This document shows, piece after piece, positions 51,368-60,195 of a stretch of DNA of 64,000 nt. Each line of letters opens with the position of its first letter. The first letter of the stretch is position 1. The position numbers and the translations under genes are program-made. The DNA is taken from NCBI GenBank assembly GCA_964528155.1, contig CAZGRL010000001.1:1-64000 (forward strand), written 5' to 3'. Source of the DNA: G001797105 sp964528155 (GTDB lineage Bacteria > Chloroflexota > Anaerolineae > Anaerolineales > E44-bin32). The notes below the pieces were generated by a model that did not search any database, was not told the DNA's origin, and saw nothing but the letters and a program-made list of their open reading frames with translations.

Positions 51368-52018
51368 TTACGCCTGGATGATCCCCTTCCGAATGGCGTA
51401 CTTCACAAGCTCTGTGCGAGAGTGCAGATTGAGCTTGCGCATGATGTTCTCACGATGCCGGGCGACGGTCTTCGGGCTGATCCCAAGAGTCTCAGCGATC
51501 TCAACGTTGCTGGCGCCATCGGCCAGATGACCGAGCACCTCTCCCTCGCGTTGCGTCAGCCCGTCGAGCGCGTTCTCTTCGTGAGAGGTCGACTCCTGAC
51601 TGAGGTAATCCTTGACCAGGAGCTTGGCCAGGGAGGGGTAGAGGTAGACCTCCCCGCCTGCGGCAGCTCGGATCGCCGTGAGCAGTTCCTCGGGCGCGGC
51701 CCGCTTCGGCACATAGCCACTCGCGCCGGCGTCGAGCATCTTGAAGAAGTACTCTTCGTCTTCGTGGATGGTCAATGCAACGATGGCGATCTCGGGCCGC
51801 AAAGCCTTGACCTGACGAGCGGCGTCGATGCCGGAAAGGTCCGGCAATCCGATATCCATCAGGATGACGTCCGGCCGGAGTCGATCGAGGGAATCGAGAG
51901 CCTCGCGCGCCGTCCCTGCTTCACCCACGATATCGACATCAGGCTCGTTTTCGAGGAGCATTCTCAAGCCTGATCGCACGACAGCGTGGTCATCCACCAG
52001 CAGAAGACGAATCGCCAT
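51368..52018 (-). CDS. NarL/FixJ-family response regulator of the second bc locus
   Basis: 216 aa. VDDHAVVRSGL, phosphoacceptor Asp in VILMDIGLPD, then Lys in YVPKRAA, and a LuxR-type DNA-binding domain (LTQREGEVLGHLADGASNVEIAETLGIS, then HRENIMRKL). The ATG at 52018 (MAIRLLLVDDH) is chosen; upstream in-frame Mets lie inside the kinase gene. It overlaps the sensor kinase gene by 29 bases. Confidence 0.94.
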   Translation of the reverse strand: MAIRLLLVDDHAVVRSGLRMLLENEPDVDIVGEAGTAREALDSLDRLRPDVILMDIGLPDLSGIDAARQVKALRPEIAIVALTIHEDEEYFFKMLDAGASGYVPKRAAPEELLTAIRAAAGGEVYLYPSLAKLLVKDYLSQESTSHEENALDGLTQREGEVLGHLADGASNVEIAETLGISPKTVARHRENIMRKLNLHSRTELVKYAIRKGIIQA

Positions 52019-53489
52019 TTTCAGCCTCTGATGCTTGATTATAGGGGATCCTGACTTCGACGCGTGTCCCGGCGCCGGGAGTGGAATCGACTCGCAGCTG
52101 TCCACCAAGCAGACTCGCCCTCTCTTCCATCCCGATCAGCCCCCAGGCCCGCCGGTCAGGCGTGTCGATCCGATTCTTGTCAAAGCCGCAACCGTCATCC
52201 TCCACTTGTAGACCGACAACCTCGTCCGCGTAATCCAGGCGGACCGTCACCTTGTTCGCCTTGGCATGTTTGATGACATTGGTCAATGCTTCCTGGGCGA
52301 CGCGAAACACCGTCGTCTTCACGACGGATGGGATCGGCCTCTCCTCGCCGCGCACCTGCACACTGACCTCGAGAGGAACCCGCGACTGGATCTCGCCAGC
52401 ATACCAGCGCAGGGCCGCCGGAAGCCCGAGGTCATCCAGGTGGGATGGCCGCAGATCGGAGATTAACCGCTGAAGTTCGTCCAGGGAGCGCGCCGTCAGA
52501 CTCTCCAGCTGCCGCAGGTTCTTGACCCCTTTCTCGTTGTCGGTCGGAAGCATCACAGATATCCCCCGCAGCCCGAGGCCGATCGCCGTCAGTGCCTGGC
52601 CGGTCTCATCGTGGAGCTCACGCGCAATCCGTTGCCGTTCGGCCTCTTGAGCCGCGACCACGCGGCGCAACAGTTCACCTCTCAGCGCTTCCCTCCGCTG
52701 TGCCTCCTCCAGCCTTGCGGATTGCAGCACGGCGATTTGCCTTTGGGTCTCTACCTCGAACGAACGCAAGAATCGAATGACAAACAGGGCTGCCACAACC
52801 GCGGCGACGGCGCGAACGACCTGGACCGGAACGCCGAATGTGGATTGGAACAGTTCTTGGTTGATTACGTTGGAGGGAAACAACGGGCTGGCCCGACTGA
52901 ACACCTGTCCGATAAGACCGTACCAGGCAAATGCCACCGCGGCCCATAGACTATCTCGTCCGAATTGAGCTAGGCCCGCCTGCCGGAAAGCCCGCTGCTG
53001 GGCGATCAGCCCAGCCGAGGCGAGTAACGCCGCGGGAAGCCCGAGAACATAGCGCGACCACACATCGGCCACATTCCACAGGACGCTCTCGCCTGGATAG
53101 CGACCTCGCAGCGCCATCAGGCCGAAGCCCCAGATCGCCGCCATGATCAGAGGAACCAGGAGGCTGACACGCCGCCACTGCTGCGTGGGAGCCAGGAGAG
53201 AGGCGCCGAATGCCCCCAGCGACAGGAATGAAAACGCCAGGATCGCCAGCCTCAAGCCTTCCCAGGCCAGGCCGCCCGTGAACTGCAACGGCAAGACCTG
53301 AAGACTGAGGAACATCTCGAGCCACTCGTGAATCCCATGCAGCAGGCCGAAGCCCGCCAAAGGTCGTAGGGCGTGCCGCAGCCTCGCATCCGTCCCTCGA
53401 CCCACTTCGAGGGTGATGGCCAGTCCCATGCTGAAGAACGCGAGACCGTAGAGGAAGAAGATCAGGGGGATGCCGGAGTCGTAGGACAT
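51990..53489 (-). CDS. histidine kinase with seven-helix membrane sensor
   Basis: 499 aa. The N-terminal half has about seven membrane helices without a recognised sensory motif, followed by a coiled coil (QRREALRGELLRRVVAAQEAERQRIA) and a HisKA_3 phosphoacceptor region (RELHDETGQAL), then HATPase with DGCGF and GIGL-like GLIGMEERA. Such kinases pair with NarL-type regulators. The gene order is shared with the first bc locus, but no heme motif is present in this sensor. Confidence 0.92.
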   Translation of the reverse strand: MSYDSGIPLIFFLYGLAFFSMGLAITLEVGRGTDARLRHALRPLAGFGLLHGIHEWLEMFLSLQVLPLQFTGGLAWEGLRLAILAFSFLSLGAFGASLLAPTQQWRRVSLLVPLIMAAIWGFGLMALRGRYPGESVLWNVADVWSRYVLGLPAALLASAGLIAQQRAFRQAGLAQFGRDSLWAAVAFAWYGLIGQVFSRASPLFPSNVINQELFQSTFGVPVQVVRAVAAVVAALFVIRFLRSFEVETQRQIAVLQSARLEEAQRREALRGELLRRVVAAQEAERQRIARELHDETGQALTAIGLGLRGISVMLPTDNEKGVKNLRQLESLTARSLDELQRLISDLRPSHLDDLGLPAALRWYAGEIQSRVPLEVSVQVRGEERPIPSVVKTTVFRVAQEALTNVIKHAKANKVTVRLDYADEVVGLQVEDDGCGFDKNRIDTPDRRAWGLIGMEERASLLGGQLRVDSTPGAGTRVEVRIPYNQASEAENGDSSSAGG

Positions 53490-53504
53490 CTGAGGGCTGC
53501 GCGC

Positions 53505-54428
53505 CTACTGACGCAGCGGAACGCCACAACTTCGGCAGAAGCGATCGCTCGCAGCTGCGCGCCTTCCGCAGTTGTGACAGAACACCGGCGAGGCGTCCAT
53601 CTCACCCCTCTCCAGATCCGATCGAGAAGCGGGTCGGGACGGGCGCCGCCGTCTTCGACCGGCCGCCGGCGACGCCCGTGTCAGCCGGAGGTACCAGGCG
53701 CCCCCGGCCGCTACCAGGATGACGCCAAATGCCAACAGGACCCAGGGGATGAACTGACGAAGATCCGGCGTGCCTCCCTGCGTCGAATCGGGACTTCCCG
53801 GCGGGAGGCTGAGCAAATCTGCCGTCAGATCTGTGCTTGTCTTGACGTACGTGATGTCGATCTCGGTTCCGGATGTTCCGGAATCTATCCCCAGGTCGGC
53901 CGAGTAGTACGTCAGGCCGTCCTGTCCGACGGTTTGAGACTCGGGCGCAGGCGTGATCGTCATCTCCTCCGCTCCAATCGGCGCCTGGACCTCATAACTC
54001 ATGCTCACCACGTTGGACGCGCCCGGATATGAGTATGTGAAACGCCGAAGCTGACCATCGAATACCAGCGGGCTGTAGTATTCGACTTGGAGCTGCAGGC
54101 TCTCGGTCGTGACGCTGATCAACCCCCACTCACCGCTGACCCCACGAGTGTACTGCGCATTCACGAGATTCCCCGAGGAGTCGGTCATCGCTACCGCCAA
54201 CGGATCGCCCACGGAGGCGGGGATCGGAAGCTCCGCCACCGCCGGTAGTTCGGTGGCCGGATCAAGGCGAACACGATAGATCACCAACATCGAAGGATTG
54301 TCGTACTCCGGCCAGAGGGCTACCTGGAACTCAGCGATGGTCGGCGGCGTTTGCGCCCTCGCCGGAAACGCCGCGACGTGCAGGGTCAACCATGTCAGCA
54401 GGATCAGAGCACGCCTTGCGCGACGCAT
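53505..54428 (-). CDS. membrane protein with beta-rich external domain and C-terminal zinc ribbon
   Basis: 307 aa. Signal peptide (ALILLTWLTLHVAAFPARAQ), a beta-rich region (EFQVALWPEYDNPSMLVIYRV and onward), a membrane helix (FIPWVLLAFGVILVAAGGAWYL), a basic stretch and a zinc ribbon FCHNCG...FCRSCG. The external region resembles the beta domain of the lipoprotein in the ccm operon. A role as accessory factor of the bc complex is suggested by its place 11 bases after the diheme cytochrome gene. No enzymatic motif was seen. Confidence 0.8.
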   Translation of the reverse strand: MRRARRALILLTWLTLHVAAFPARAQTPPTIAEFQVALWPEYDNPSMLVIYRVRLDPATELPAVAELPIPASVGDPLAVAMTDSSGNLVNAQYTRGVSGEWGLISVTTESLQLQVEYYSPLVFDGQLRRFTYSYPGASNVVSMSYEVQAPIGAEEMTITPAPESQTVGQDGLTYYSADLGIDSGTSGTEIDITYVKTSTDLTADLLSLPPGSPDSTQGGTPDLRQFIPWVLLAFGVILVAAGGAWYLRLTRASPAAGRRRRRPSRPASRSDLERGEMDASPVFCHNCGRRAAASDRFCRSCGVPLRQ

Positions 54429-54438
54429 CACGCCTCGA

Positions 54439-55221
54439 TCAAGCGCGGCGGTAGTAGACGATCATGCCGATTGCGATCAAAACGAGGATCGCCCCCAATA
54501 CGATCAATCCGGTTACCAGGCTGATCGGCCCGGGCGCGGGCGGGATCGGTGTGGGTGCAGTCCTGACTGGGCTGAGGGTCAGGATATAGGAGGTCACATC
54601 TTCGATCTGCTTCTCGGTCAGCGGCCCGCCATTGCTATTCCCCCACGCGGGCATGGGCGAACCGCTCACACCATCGCGGATCAAACCGGCGATGTAGACT
54701 GCCGGCTGGTTCGCCGGCCATTCCTTCGCCAACGTCCGGCCGATCCGGCCCTGGCCTTTCTCCCCATGGCACATGACGCAGTTGGCCCGGTAGATGACCG
54801 CGCCCGCAGAAGGATCTCCGGCGATGTCCGGCAGGGGGTGAACAACGGGCGGTTGATACGTCGGCAGAGGTGCCAGCGGCTCGGTCCCGCCGAACGCGCC
54901 GATGATGTAGGCGGTGATGTCCGCGATGTCTTGGTCGGAGAGCGGTCCACCGTTGGCCTGACCCCAGGCGGGCATGACGCTTCCGGGGACCCCCTGGCGG
55001 ATGGTTTGGCTTATCGTCGCCGAGACCTCGATCCCGGGGAAGTTATTCAGGCTCGCACCGATCCGCCCCTGCCCGTTCTCACCATGGCAGACGACGCAGT
55101 TCTCGACAAACAGTCTTCCGCCCCTTTCTGGATCAGCCGTCGCACCCTGCGCATAAGCCACTCCGGCGACAAGGACAAGACCGAACGCCACCAATACAGG
55201 CAGGGCATAACGCGCGCGCAT
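54439..55221 (-). CDS. diheme cytochrome c with C-terminal anchor, bc complex 2
   Basis: 260 aa. Signal helix (LPVLVAFGLVLVAGVAYAQ), two cytochrome c domains with CVVCH and CVMCH, each followed by GENGQGRIG or GEKGQGRIG and by MPAWG methionine loops, and a C-terminal helix (LIVLGAILVLIAIGMIVYY). The two domains are clear duplicates. It likely accepts electrons from the Rieske protein or the other diheme cytochrome. Confidence 0.93.
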   Translation of the reverse strand: MRARYALPVLVAFGLVLVAGVAYAQGATADPERGGRLFVENCVVCHGENGQGRIGASLNNFPGIEVSATISQTIRQGVPGSVMPAWGQANGGPLSDQDIADITAYIIGAFGGTEPLAPLPTYQPPVVHPLPDIAGDPSAGAVIYRANCVMCHGEKGQGRIGRTLAKEWPANQPAVYIAGLIRDGVSGSPMPAWGNSNGGPLTEKQIEDVTSYILTLSPVRTAPTPIPPAPGPISLVTGLIVLGAILVLIAIGMIVYYRRA

Positions 55222-55340
55222 CACTCTCCTCCAGTTGCCCTCTCGCTGCTATAGCCAGGCGAGGCCGGGCAGTCCGATTCTACTTTCAAGCTCCAGGCAG
55301 GGACAGTGACGTTTCTCCCCGGCCGACAGCTCCAGCAATC

Positions 55341-55372
55341 GGCGCCGCCGCCTCGTGCGAAGCGGCGGCGCC
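55341..55372. repeat. intercistronic GC-rich hairpin
   Basis: GGCGCCGCCGC (55341-55351) pairs with GCGGCGGCGCC (55362-55372) over a 10-base loop, between the two diheme cytochrome genes. There is no T-run on either side. It may moderate expression of the downstream part of the operon. Confidence 0.6.
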
Positions 55373-55402
55373 GCTTTCATTCCTACACACTGCCTACGGC
55401 TT

Positions 55403-56239
55403 TCAGCGGAGTGTTTGCAGGTACGCGATCAAGTCCGCCGCATCTTGGATTGTGAGTCGCTCTCCGTAGTTGCCCGGCATGATGTTTGGCTCGTATCCCG
55501 GCACCACGAATGCGTTCGGCATCACGATTGACTCAAGCAGGTACTGTTCCGCCGAAGTCGCTTTCCCGGTGTACTCGGGCTGTTCGATTCGCATGGCCGC
55601 CCGATCTCCAATGCCGGGCGTATCGCCGCTCGGAAGCCATGCCGGTCCGGTTGCCGCCAGAATATGACAGCCGACACACCCCAGATTGCCTTCGGTGAGC
55701 GCTTTACCTCGATCGGCATCCCCGGGCGGTAGCGGGACCGTGACATCCGTACCCATAGCGTTCGCCATCGGCGTCGGGGTGGGTCCGGCCGCATCCTGCA
55801 GCGCCCTGTCCTGCCAGTTCATGATGTAGGCTACGAGCGAGTTGATCTGGTCATCTCGGAGTGGTCCTCCGAAATCCTGTGACCACGTCGGCATTCTCTG
55901 AGGATAGTTCGTGCCCTCACTCGGCACCGGCCGACCCGAGCTTATCGTCGCCCGAACATAGTCTTGCACAGTCCCGGCGAAATCGATCGCCTTCAACCGA
56001 TCGCCATTGAACAGATCAGCGGCGTTGATCGCCGGGGCTACGCCCTCAATCCCCTTGCCCTGGGGCCCATGGCACGGGCGGCAGTTGTTCTCGAAAATCA
56101 GTGCGCCGGTTTCAATCTGACGAGCGTCATAGGACGTCGTGAAGTTGGCCATGCGCCGGGGCTCCCCGACGCCGACAACCGCCAGGACAATGATCGTCGC
56201 CGCAACGGCCAGCGCTCCAAGGGCAATCTGCCACTTCAT
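55403..56239 (-). CDS. diheme cytochrome c, bc complex 2
   Basis: 278 aa. N-terminal anchor (IALGALAVAATIIVLAVVG), then two cytochrome c domains: CRPCH followed by a GGPLRDDQINSLVAYIMNW helix, and CVGCH followed by MPNAF and DAADLIAYLQTLR at the very end. Unlike its neighbour it has no C-terminal helix. It starts 3 bases after the cytochrome b stop and would serve as the c1-type subunit of the complex. Confidence 0.93.
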   Translation of the reverse strand: MKWQIALGALAVAATIIVLAVVGVGEPRRMANFTTSYDARQIETGALIFENNCRPCHGPQGKGIEGVAPAINAADLFNGDRLKAIDFAGTVQDYVRATISSGRPVPSEGTNYPQRMPTWSQDFGGPLRDDQINSLVAYIMNWQDRALQDAAGPTPTPMANAMGTDVTVPLPPGDADRGKALTEGNLGCVGCHILAATGPAWLPSGDTPGIGDRAAMRIEQPEYTGKATSAEQYLLESIVMPNAFVVPGYEPNIMPGNYGERLTIQDAADLIAYLQTLR

Positions 56240-56242
56240 GGA

Positions 56243-57832
56243 TTACTCTCCCTGCCCGTAGTTGCTGTCGCGATGAAGGAATGCCGTTTGGCTGAACTCA
56301 TGAGGCTGCGCCGTCGCCGTATCGGTCCAGACAACTCTGAGTGTGACCTTCTTCAAGTTCGTCTGCCAGTCCTCCACAACCATAATGCCTTGGACATCCT
56401 GGCGGTCGGAGCCTTGAACCAGATTGATCTCGTCGTCGAAGGTGTGCAGTAGATCACGCATCGCCGGGGTGGGGGCTTGCTGCCAATCGGAGGCCTGATA
56501 GCTGCCGAAGATAAGCTGCCCCCATGGCGCCAACCGCAAAGGCCCCGGATGGGTCTGTGGCAGGAGGGCGGCCACGGCCTCCTGATCCGGCGAAGTCGGC
56601 ACAGCATAGTGAGGCGTGCCCATGTAGGAGAGCACTGCCAGCGCGATCACGGAAAGCGCCCCGGCCGAGAGTCCGATCCTGCGATCGCCATAGCGTCGGC
56701 TTGGGCCGACCTCCAGGTAGGGCAAGGCGATCAGCAGGCCGACGATGACCGTCGGGATGATGACGCCGAACATGACCTTGTCACCCAGCTTAAGCAGCCC
56801 TTGCAGCCATAAGAAATACCAGGGGGCCGTCGTATGTAGCGGCGTGACAAGAGGGTTCGCGTGCGGCTCGAGCGGTGCATGGAACACGAAGGCCGAGTAG
56901 GCGACAAGCAGAAATGTCAAACCGCAAACGTACCAAAGCTCGCGCGTCAGTATCGTCGGCATGAAGTAGGTCCGTGTATCCATGGGAACCTTGCGCGCCG
57001 TATCTTCGCCGACGTTCTCCACCCCGGGCGGCAGGCTGTGTCCGTGGATGATGACTTTGTAGTAGTGCACACCCAGCGCCAGGATCCCGCCCAGAGGGAG
57101 CGCGATGACGTGCAACAGGTAGAACCTCAGCAATCCGCCCGCCCCAAATTCCGGCGCCCCGCGCACGATCAGGTTCAGGTTGCGTCCGACGATCTCCGGC
57201 GGCGCGGCTTCAGCCATCGAAGCCCCGATGGTCACGGCCCACAGGCTGAGCTGATCCCAAGGCAGCAGATATCCCGAGAAAGAAAGAAATAAGGTCACAC
57301 CAAGCAAGACGACCCCGGTCGCCCAGGTGAACTGACGTGGGAACTTGTATGACCCGGTGATGAACGTCCGCAGCATGTGCAGCGCCACGACGACCACCAT
57401 CACCTCGGCGCCGAGCTTGTGCATATCGCGCATCAAGCGACCGAAGGGGACATTGCTCAATATGTTGAGCATGTTGTCGTAGGCGACGAGCGGTGATGGG
57501 GTGTAGTAGATCATCAAGAACACGCCGGTGATGATCTCGAATGCAAAGGCGTAGACGGAGAGCCAGCCCAGTCGGAAGGTCGGGTACAGACCGTCGACCA
57601 GGTTGTGATAATAGGTCGGCTTCATGTGCAGCCAGAAGCCCTCGGAATGGGGCTTGAGGCGCGGGTTCGGCCGTCCCGGAGGATCGTCGCGCAGCACACC
57701 CCTGACGTCGCTGATGTTCAGGCCGGCCGTCACGCGCGTGACGAGGTCATCGGCCTTCTCGCGCAGGGCGGGCCTCAGGCCTTTGGATTTCACCTCATCG
57801 AGAATGGGGATGTGGACACGGAACAAGGCCAT
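56243..57832 (-). CDS. full-length cytochrome b of bc complex 2, with variant Qo motif APWY
   Basis: 529 aa: the whole cytochrome b in one chain with about eight membrane helices. Heme-b ligands: MRDMHKLGAEVMVVVVALHM and LLHVIALPLGGILALGVHYY (14 residues between the second pair). The Qo motif, PEWY in most relatives, is here APWY (TTAPWYF, 56816-56827). After the last helix a hydrophilic extension of about 110 residues (from residue ~420) ends DSNYGQGE. GAGGAGG lies before the ATG. Confidence 0.94.
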   Translation of the reverse strand: MALFRVHIPILDEVKSKGLRPALREKADDLVTRVTAGLNISDVRGVLRDDPPGRPNPRLKPHSEGFWLHMKPTYYHNLVDGLYPTFRLGWLSVYAFAFEIITGVFLMIYYTPSPLVAYDNMLNILSNVPFGRLMRDMHKLGAEVMVVVVALHMLRTFITGSYKFPRQFTWATGVVLLGVTLFLSFSGYLLPWDQLSLWAVTIGASMAEAAPPEIVGRNLNLIVRGAPEFGAGGLLRFYLLHVIALPLGGILALGVHYYKVIIHGHSLPPGVENVGEDTARKVPMDTRTYFMPTILTRELWYVCGLTFLLVAYSAFVFHAPLEPHANPLVTPLHTTAPWYFLWLQGLLKLGDKVMFGVIIPTVIVGLLIALPYLEVGPSRRYGDRRIGLSAGALSVIALAVLSYMGTPHYAVPTSPDQEAVAALLPQTHPGPLRLAPWGQLIFGSYQASDWQQAPTPAMRDLLHTFDDEINLVQGSDRQDVQGIMVVEDWQTNLKKVTLRVVWTDTATAQPHEFSQTAFLHRDSNYGQGE

Positions 57833-57847
57833 CTTATCCTCCTCGGG

Positions 57848-58483
57848 TCACATCCCGCCGCCGGGCTTGGAGTTCGGCGCGCCCCGGATCAGGCGCCCGG
57901 TGTCGATCTTCAGACTCACCGTCCCGGATGGTGGCCCGACTGCCGTCCCTTCATTGCTGTTCATCTGCGGCTCCGTTCTGCCCAGGACGTTGCCGGAGCC
58001 ATCTATCGCCTCGATGATAAACAGGTCCAGATTTCGGCGGGCTGGCCCGTCAACCCGGGTGCCGGACTTGAGGTACTTCGAGCCATGACACGGGCATTCG
58101 AAGCGATCGTTCGTGTCGACCCACTTGTACAGGCAACCCAGGTGAACACAGACTTTGTACAGGGCTTTCACGCCCGCCTCTTCGGGATAGTCGGACGGCT
58201 GACGAGGGTCAGCGAGCGTCTGCGAGCCGATATTGACCAGCCAGAAGCGACCGGCGGGGAATTCTTGCGGAGGTGTGTCGGGGGGCGGGATCTGATCCAC
58301 CGGTATGGTGAACACCCCGCCGAATTCCCCTTCGCGGAAGCGAGGTAGCGCGAACCATACCGTCGCCCCTCCCGACCCGGCCAGAAAAACCGCTATGGAG
58401 ATCCCCCACAGATAGTAAAGGAACTCCCGCCGAGTCAGCGGCAAGCTCGCCCCCTGCTCGGCCGGCGCGACCGCTTCGCTCAT
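57848..58483 (-). CDS. Rieske 2Fe-2S protein of bc complex 2
   Basis: 211 aa with an N-terminal anchor (LYYLWGISIAVFLAGSGG) preceded by LTRREF, a Tat-like pattern. The cluster ligands are CVHLGC (near residue 114) and CPCHGS (near residue 133). It differs from the Rieske protein at 40 kb by a longer domain and an extra loop (FPAGRFWLVNIGS). First gene of the operon Rieske, cytochrome b, two diheme cytochromes, zinc-ribbon protein, kinase, regulator. Confidence 0.95.
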   Translation of the reverse strand: MSEAVAPAEQGASLPLTRREFLYYLWGISIAVFLAGSGGATVWFALPRFREGEFGGVFTIPVDQIPPPDTPPQEFPAGRFWLVNIGSQTLADPRQPSDYPEEAGVKALYKVCVHLGCLYKWVDTNDRFECPCHGSKYLKSGTRVDGPARRNLDLFIIEAIDGSGNVLGRTEPQMNSNEGTAVGPPSGTVSLKIDTGRLIRGAPNSKPGGGM

Positions 58484-58723
58484 CTACAATCTCCTATGCT
58501 GCAGTCAAGGTTCGGGCATTGCCTGCTCCGACATGCCGAGACAGGCAGGTAGATCCTTTGGCGAACGTCCTCGATTGAGGCATCGGAGTGGTCAGCCTTC
58601 TCCCGTGCATCCGTCGCGCAAGGGGGTCGAGATCGGCGCACGGACAGAGACAGTCCCGCTGATGTCCAGGGCCCTTCGAGGCATAGCTCCCGACGGCAGG
58701 TCAGCTTCGCCGGGAAACGATTA

Positions 58724-58752
58724 TTACTAACATATCTCATCAATGATGTCAA
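58724..58752 (-). promoter_or_regulatory. predicted promoter of the second bc operon
   Basis: On the minus strand TTGACA (58752-58747) is a perfect -35 box, and a 17-base spacer leads to TAGTAA (58729-58724), a modest -10. Transcription would start near 58717, giving a leader of about 230 bases to the Rieske gene. Confidence 0.45.
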
Positions 58753-58758
58753 TTTACC

Positions 58759-58841
58759 GGGGTTGTCGGCCAGCAAAGTCTATCCGGCGACACGCTGCAC
58801 GCCACGCCGAAGGTCTGGTCGTCTTGGGGTTGTCGGCCAGC
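58759..58841. repeat. 16-bp direct repeat upstream of the bc operon promoter
   Basis: GGGGTTGTCGGCCAGC occurs exactly at 58759-58774 and 58826-58841, centre spacing 67 bases (about six helical turns). The first copy lies just upstream of the -35 box of the predicted promoter. It may be a regulator binding site, perhaps of the NarL-type protein, but that is inference. Confidence 0.55.
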
Positions 58842-59040
58842 GGGACGGGGTGATGATTGCGGCTCGCCTGGAAGGTCTCCGCCCACCGATCAGCTTGTTC
58901 CTCGCAGGCGGGTAGGTGACTTGCCATGGTCGGGGTCGGGCGGATTCGACGTTCGCGTGCGGCGGCCAGCGTGAAGCTGGGCCACACCGTCAATGCATCC
59001 GAGGTGAAGCTCCGCACTCCCCACAGGTATAATTGCCCGC

Positions 59041-60171
59041 ATGAGCCTGCCATCTTTGCCCCCACCGGTCCTGATCCAGGAGCTACCCGAGCTTGAGTGC
59101 CTAGCCGCCAGCATCGGCGGTCAGCGACGCATCGCCGTCGACACGGAGTCGAACAGCCTATATGCCTACCGCGAGCGCGTCTGCCTGATTCAGTTTTCCA
59201 CAAAGAGCTCCGACTACCTCATCGATCCTCTGGCTATTCCCGACCTGAGTTGTCTGGCCCCGATCTTCGCTGATCCGAAGATCGAAAAGGTATTCCACGC
59301 CGCCGAATACGATGTGCTGTGCCTCAAACGTGATTTCGGCTTCAAGATGAGCAACCTCTTCGACACTCGTATCGCCAGCCGCACACTGGGACGGAAGCGA
59401 TCGGGCCTGGGAGACATCCTTGCCGAGGAATTCCAGGTGGAGATCAACAAACGTTACCAGCGGGCGAATTGGGGGAAAAGGCCGTTGAGCCCCGACCTCC
59501 TGGGCTACGCCCGTTTGGACACACACTTCCTGCTCCCGCTGCGCGACCGTCTGGCCAAGGCCTTGCGCTCTGCCGGGCGATGGGAGGAAGCGCGCGAGGC
59601 AAGTGAGGCGGTGAAACTCGTCGAACCCGAGTCGGCGAACTTCGACCCGCAGGGATTCTGGCGCATCGCCCACGCACGCCAGATGAAGCCGGAGCAGGCG
59701 GCGATCCTGCGTCAACTCTACTTGTTGCGGGAGAAGTACGCCCGCCGCCTGGATCGCCCACCCTTCAAGGTCCTAGGGGACAAGACACTCTTCGCCATCG
59801 CCCAGGAGATGCCCCGATCGTTGGAGGCCCTGGGCAAGCTCCCCGGCATGACCTCGGGACAGCTTCGCCGCTACGGTAAGGACGTACTCGAAGCCATCAA
59901 ACGCGGCCGCAATGGACCGCGCCCAAAGCCACCCTCGAATGCGCGCGTCGAGGAAGTCGTCATGTCTCGGTATCAGACACTGCGCGAATGGCGCATGCGC
60001 GTGGCCAGGACACGCCAGGTCGAGTCCGACATCGTGCTACCGCGTGATCTTGTATGGGATATCGCCCATCGAGCCCCGCGCGACCGCAAGGCGCTCAAGG
60101 AGTTGATGGAGCCCTATGAATGGCGGTTCCGGATGTACGCCGACGACATCCTTCATCTACTCTGGACCTGA
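59041..60171 (+). CDS. rnd: ribonuclease D
   Basis: 3'-5' exoribonuclease for tRNA and small RNA trimming, 376 aa. DEDD-type active site: VDTESN (Exo I), FHAAEYDVLCL (Exo II) and YARLDTHFLLPL (Exo III, Tyr and Asp). A HRDC domain follows (from about residue 205: EKYARRLDRPPFKVLGDKTLFAIAQ), and a second such helical region is at the C-terminus. It lies 24 bases before the MBL-fold hydrolase gene, forming a pair of RNA enzymes. Confidence 0.95.
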   Translation: MSLPSLPPPVLIQELPELECLAASIGGQRRIAVDTESNSLYAYRERVCLIQFSTKSSDYLIDPLAIPDLSCLAPIFADPKIEKVFHAAEYDVLCLKRDFGFKMSNLFDTRIASRTLGRKRSGLGDILAEEFQVEINKRYQRANWGKRPLSPDLLGYARLDTHFLLPLRDRLAKALRSAGRWEEAREASEAVKLVEPESANFDPQGFWRIAHARQMKPEQAAILRQLYLLREKYARRLDRPPFKVLGDKTLFAIAQEMPRSLEALGKLPGMTSGQLRRYGKDVLEAIKRGRNGPRPKPPSNARVEEVVMSRYQTLREWRMRVARTRQVESDIVLPRDLVWDIAHRAPRDRKALKELMEPYEWRFRMYADDILHLLWT

Positions 60172-60195
60172 AAGCCGGTTATTCGGGATGAATCC

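Larger units (their letters stand above)
58484..59040. other. intergenic stretch between divergent operons, no gene
   Basis: 557 bases between the Rieske operon (minus) and RNase D (plus), without a plausible gene. It holds the predicted promoter at 58724-58752 and a 16-bp direct repeat at 58759-58841. An AT-rich tract at 58719-58757 stands out from its GC-rich surroundings. Confidence 0.55.
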
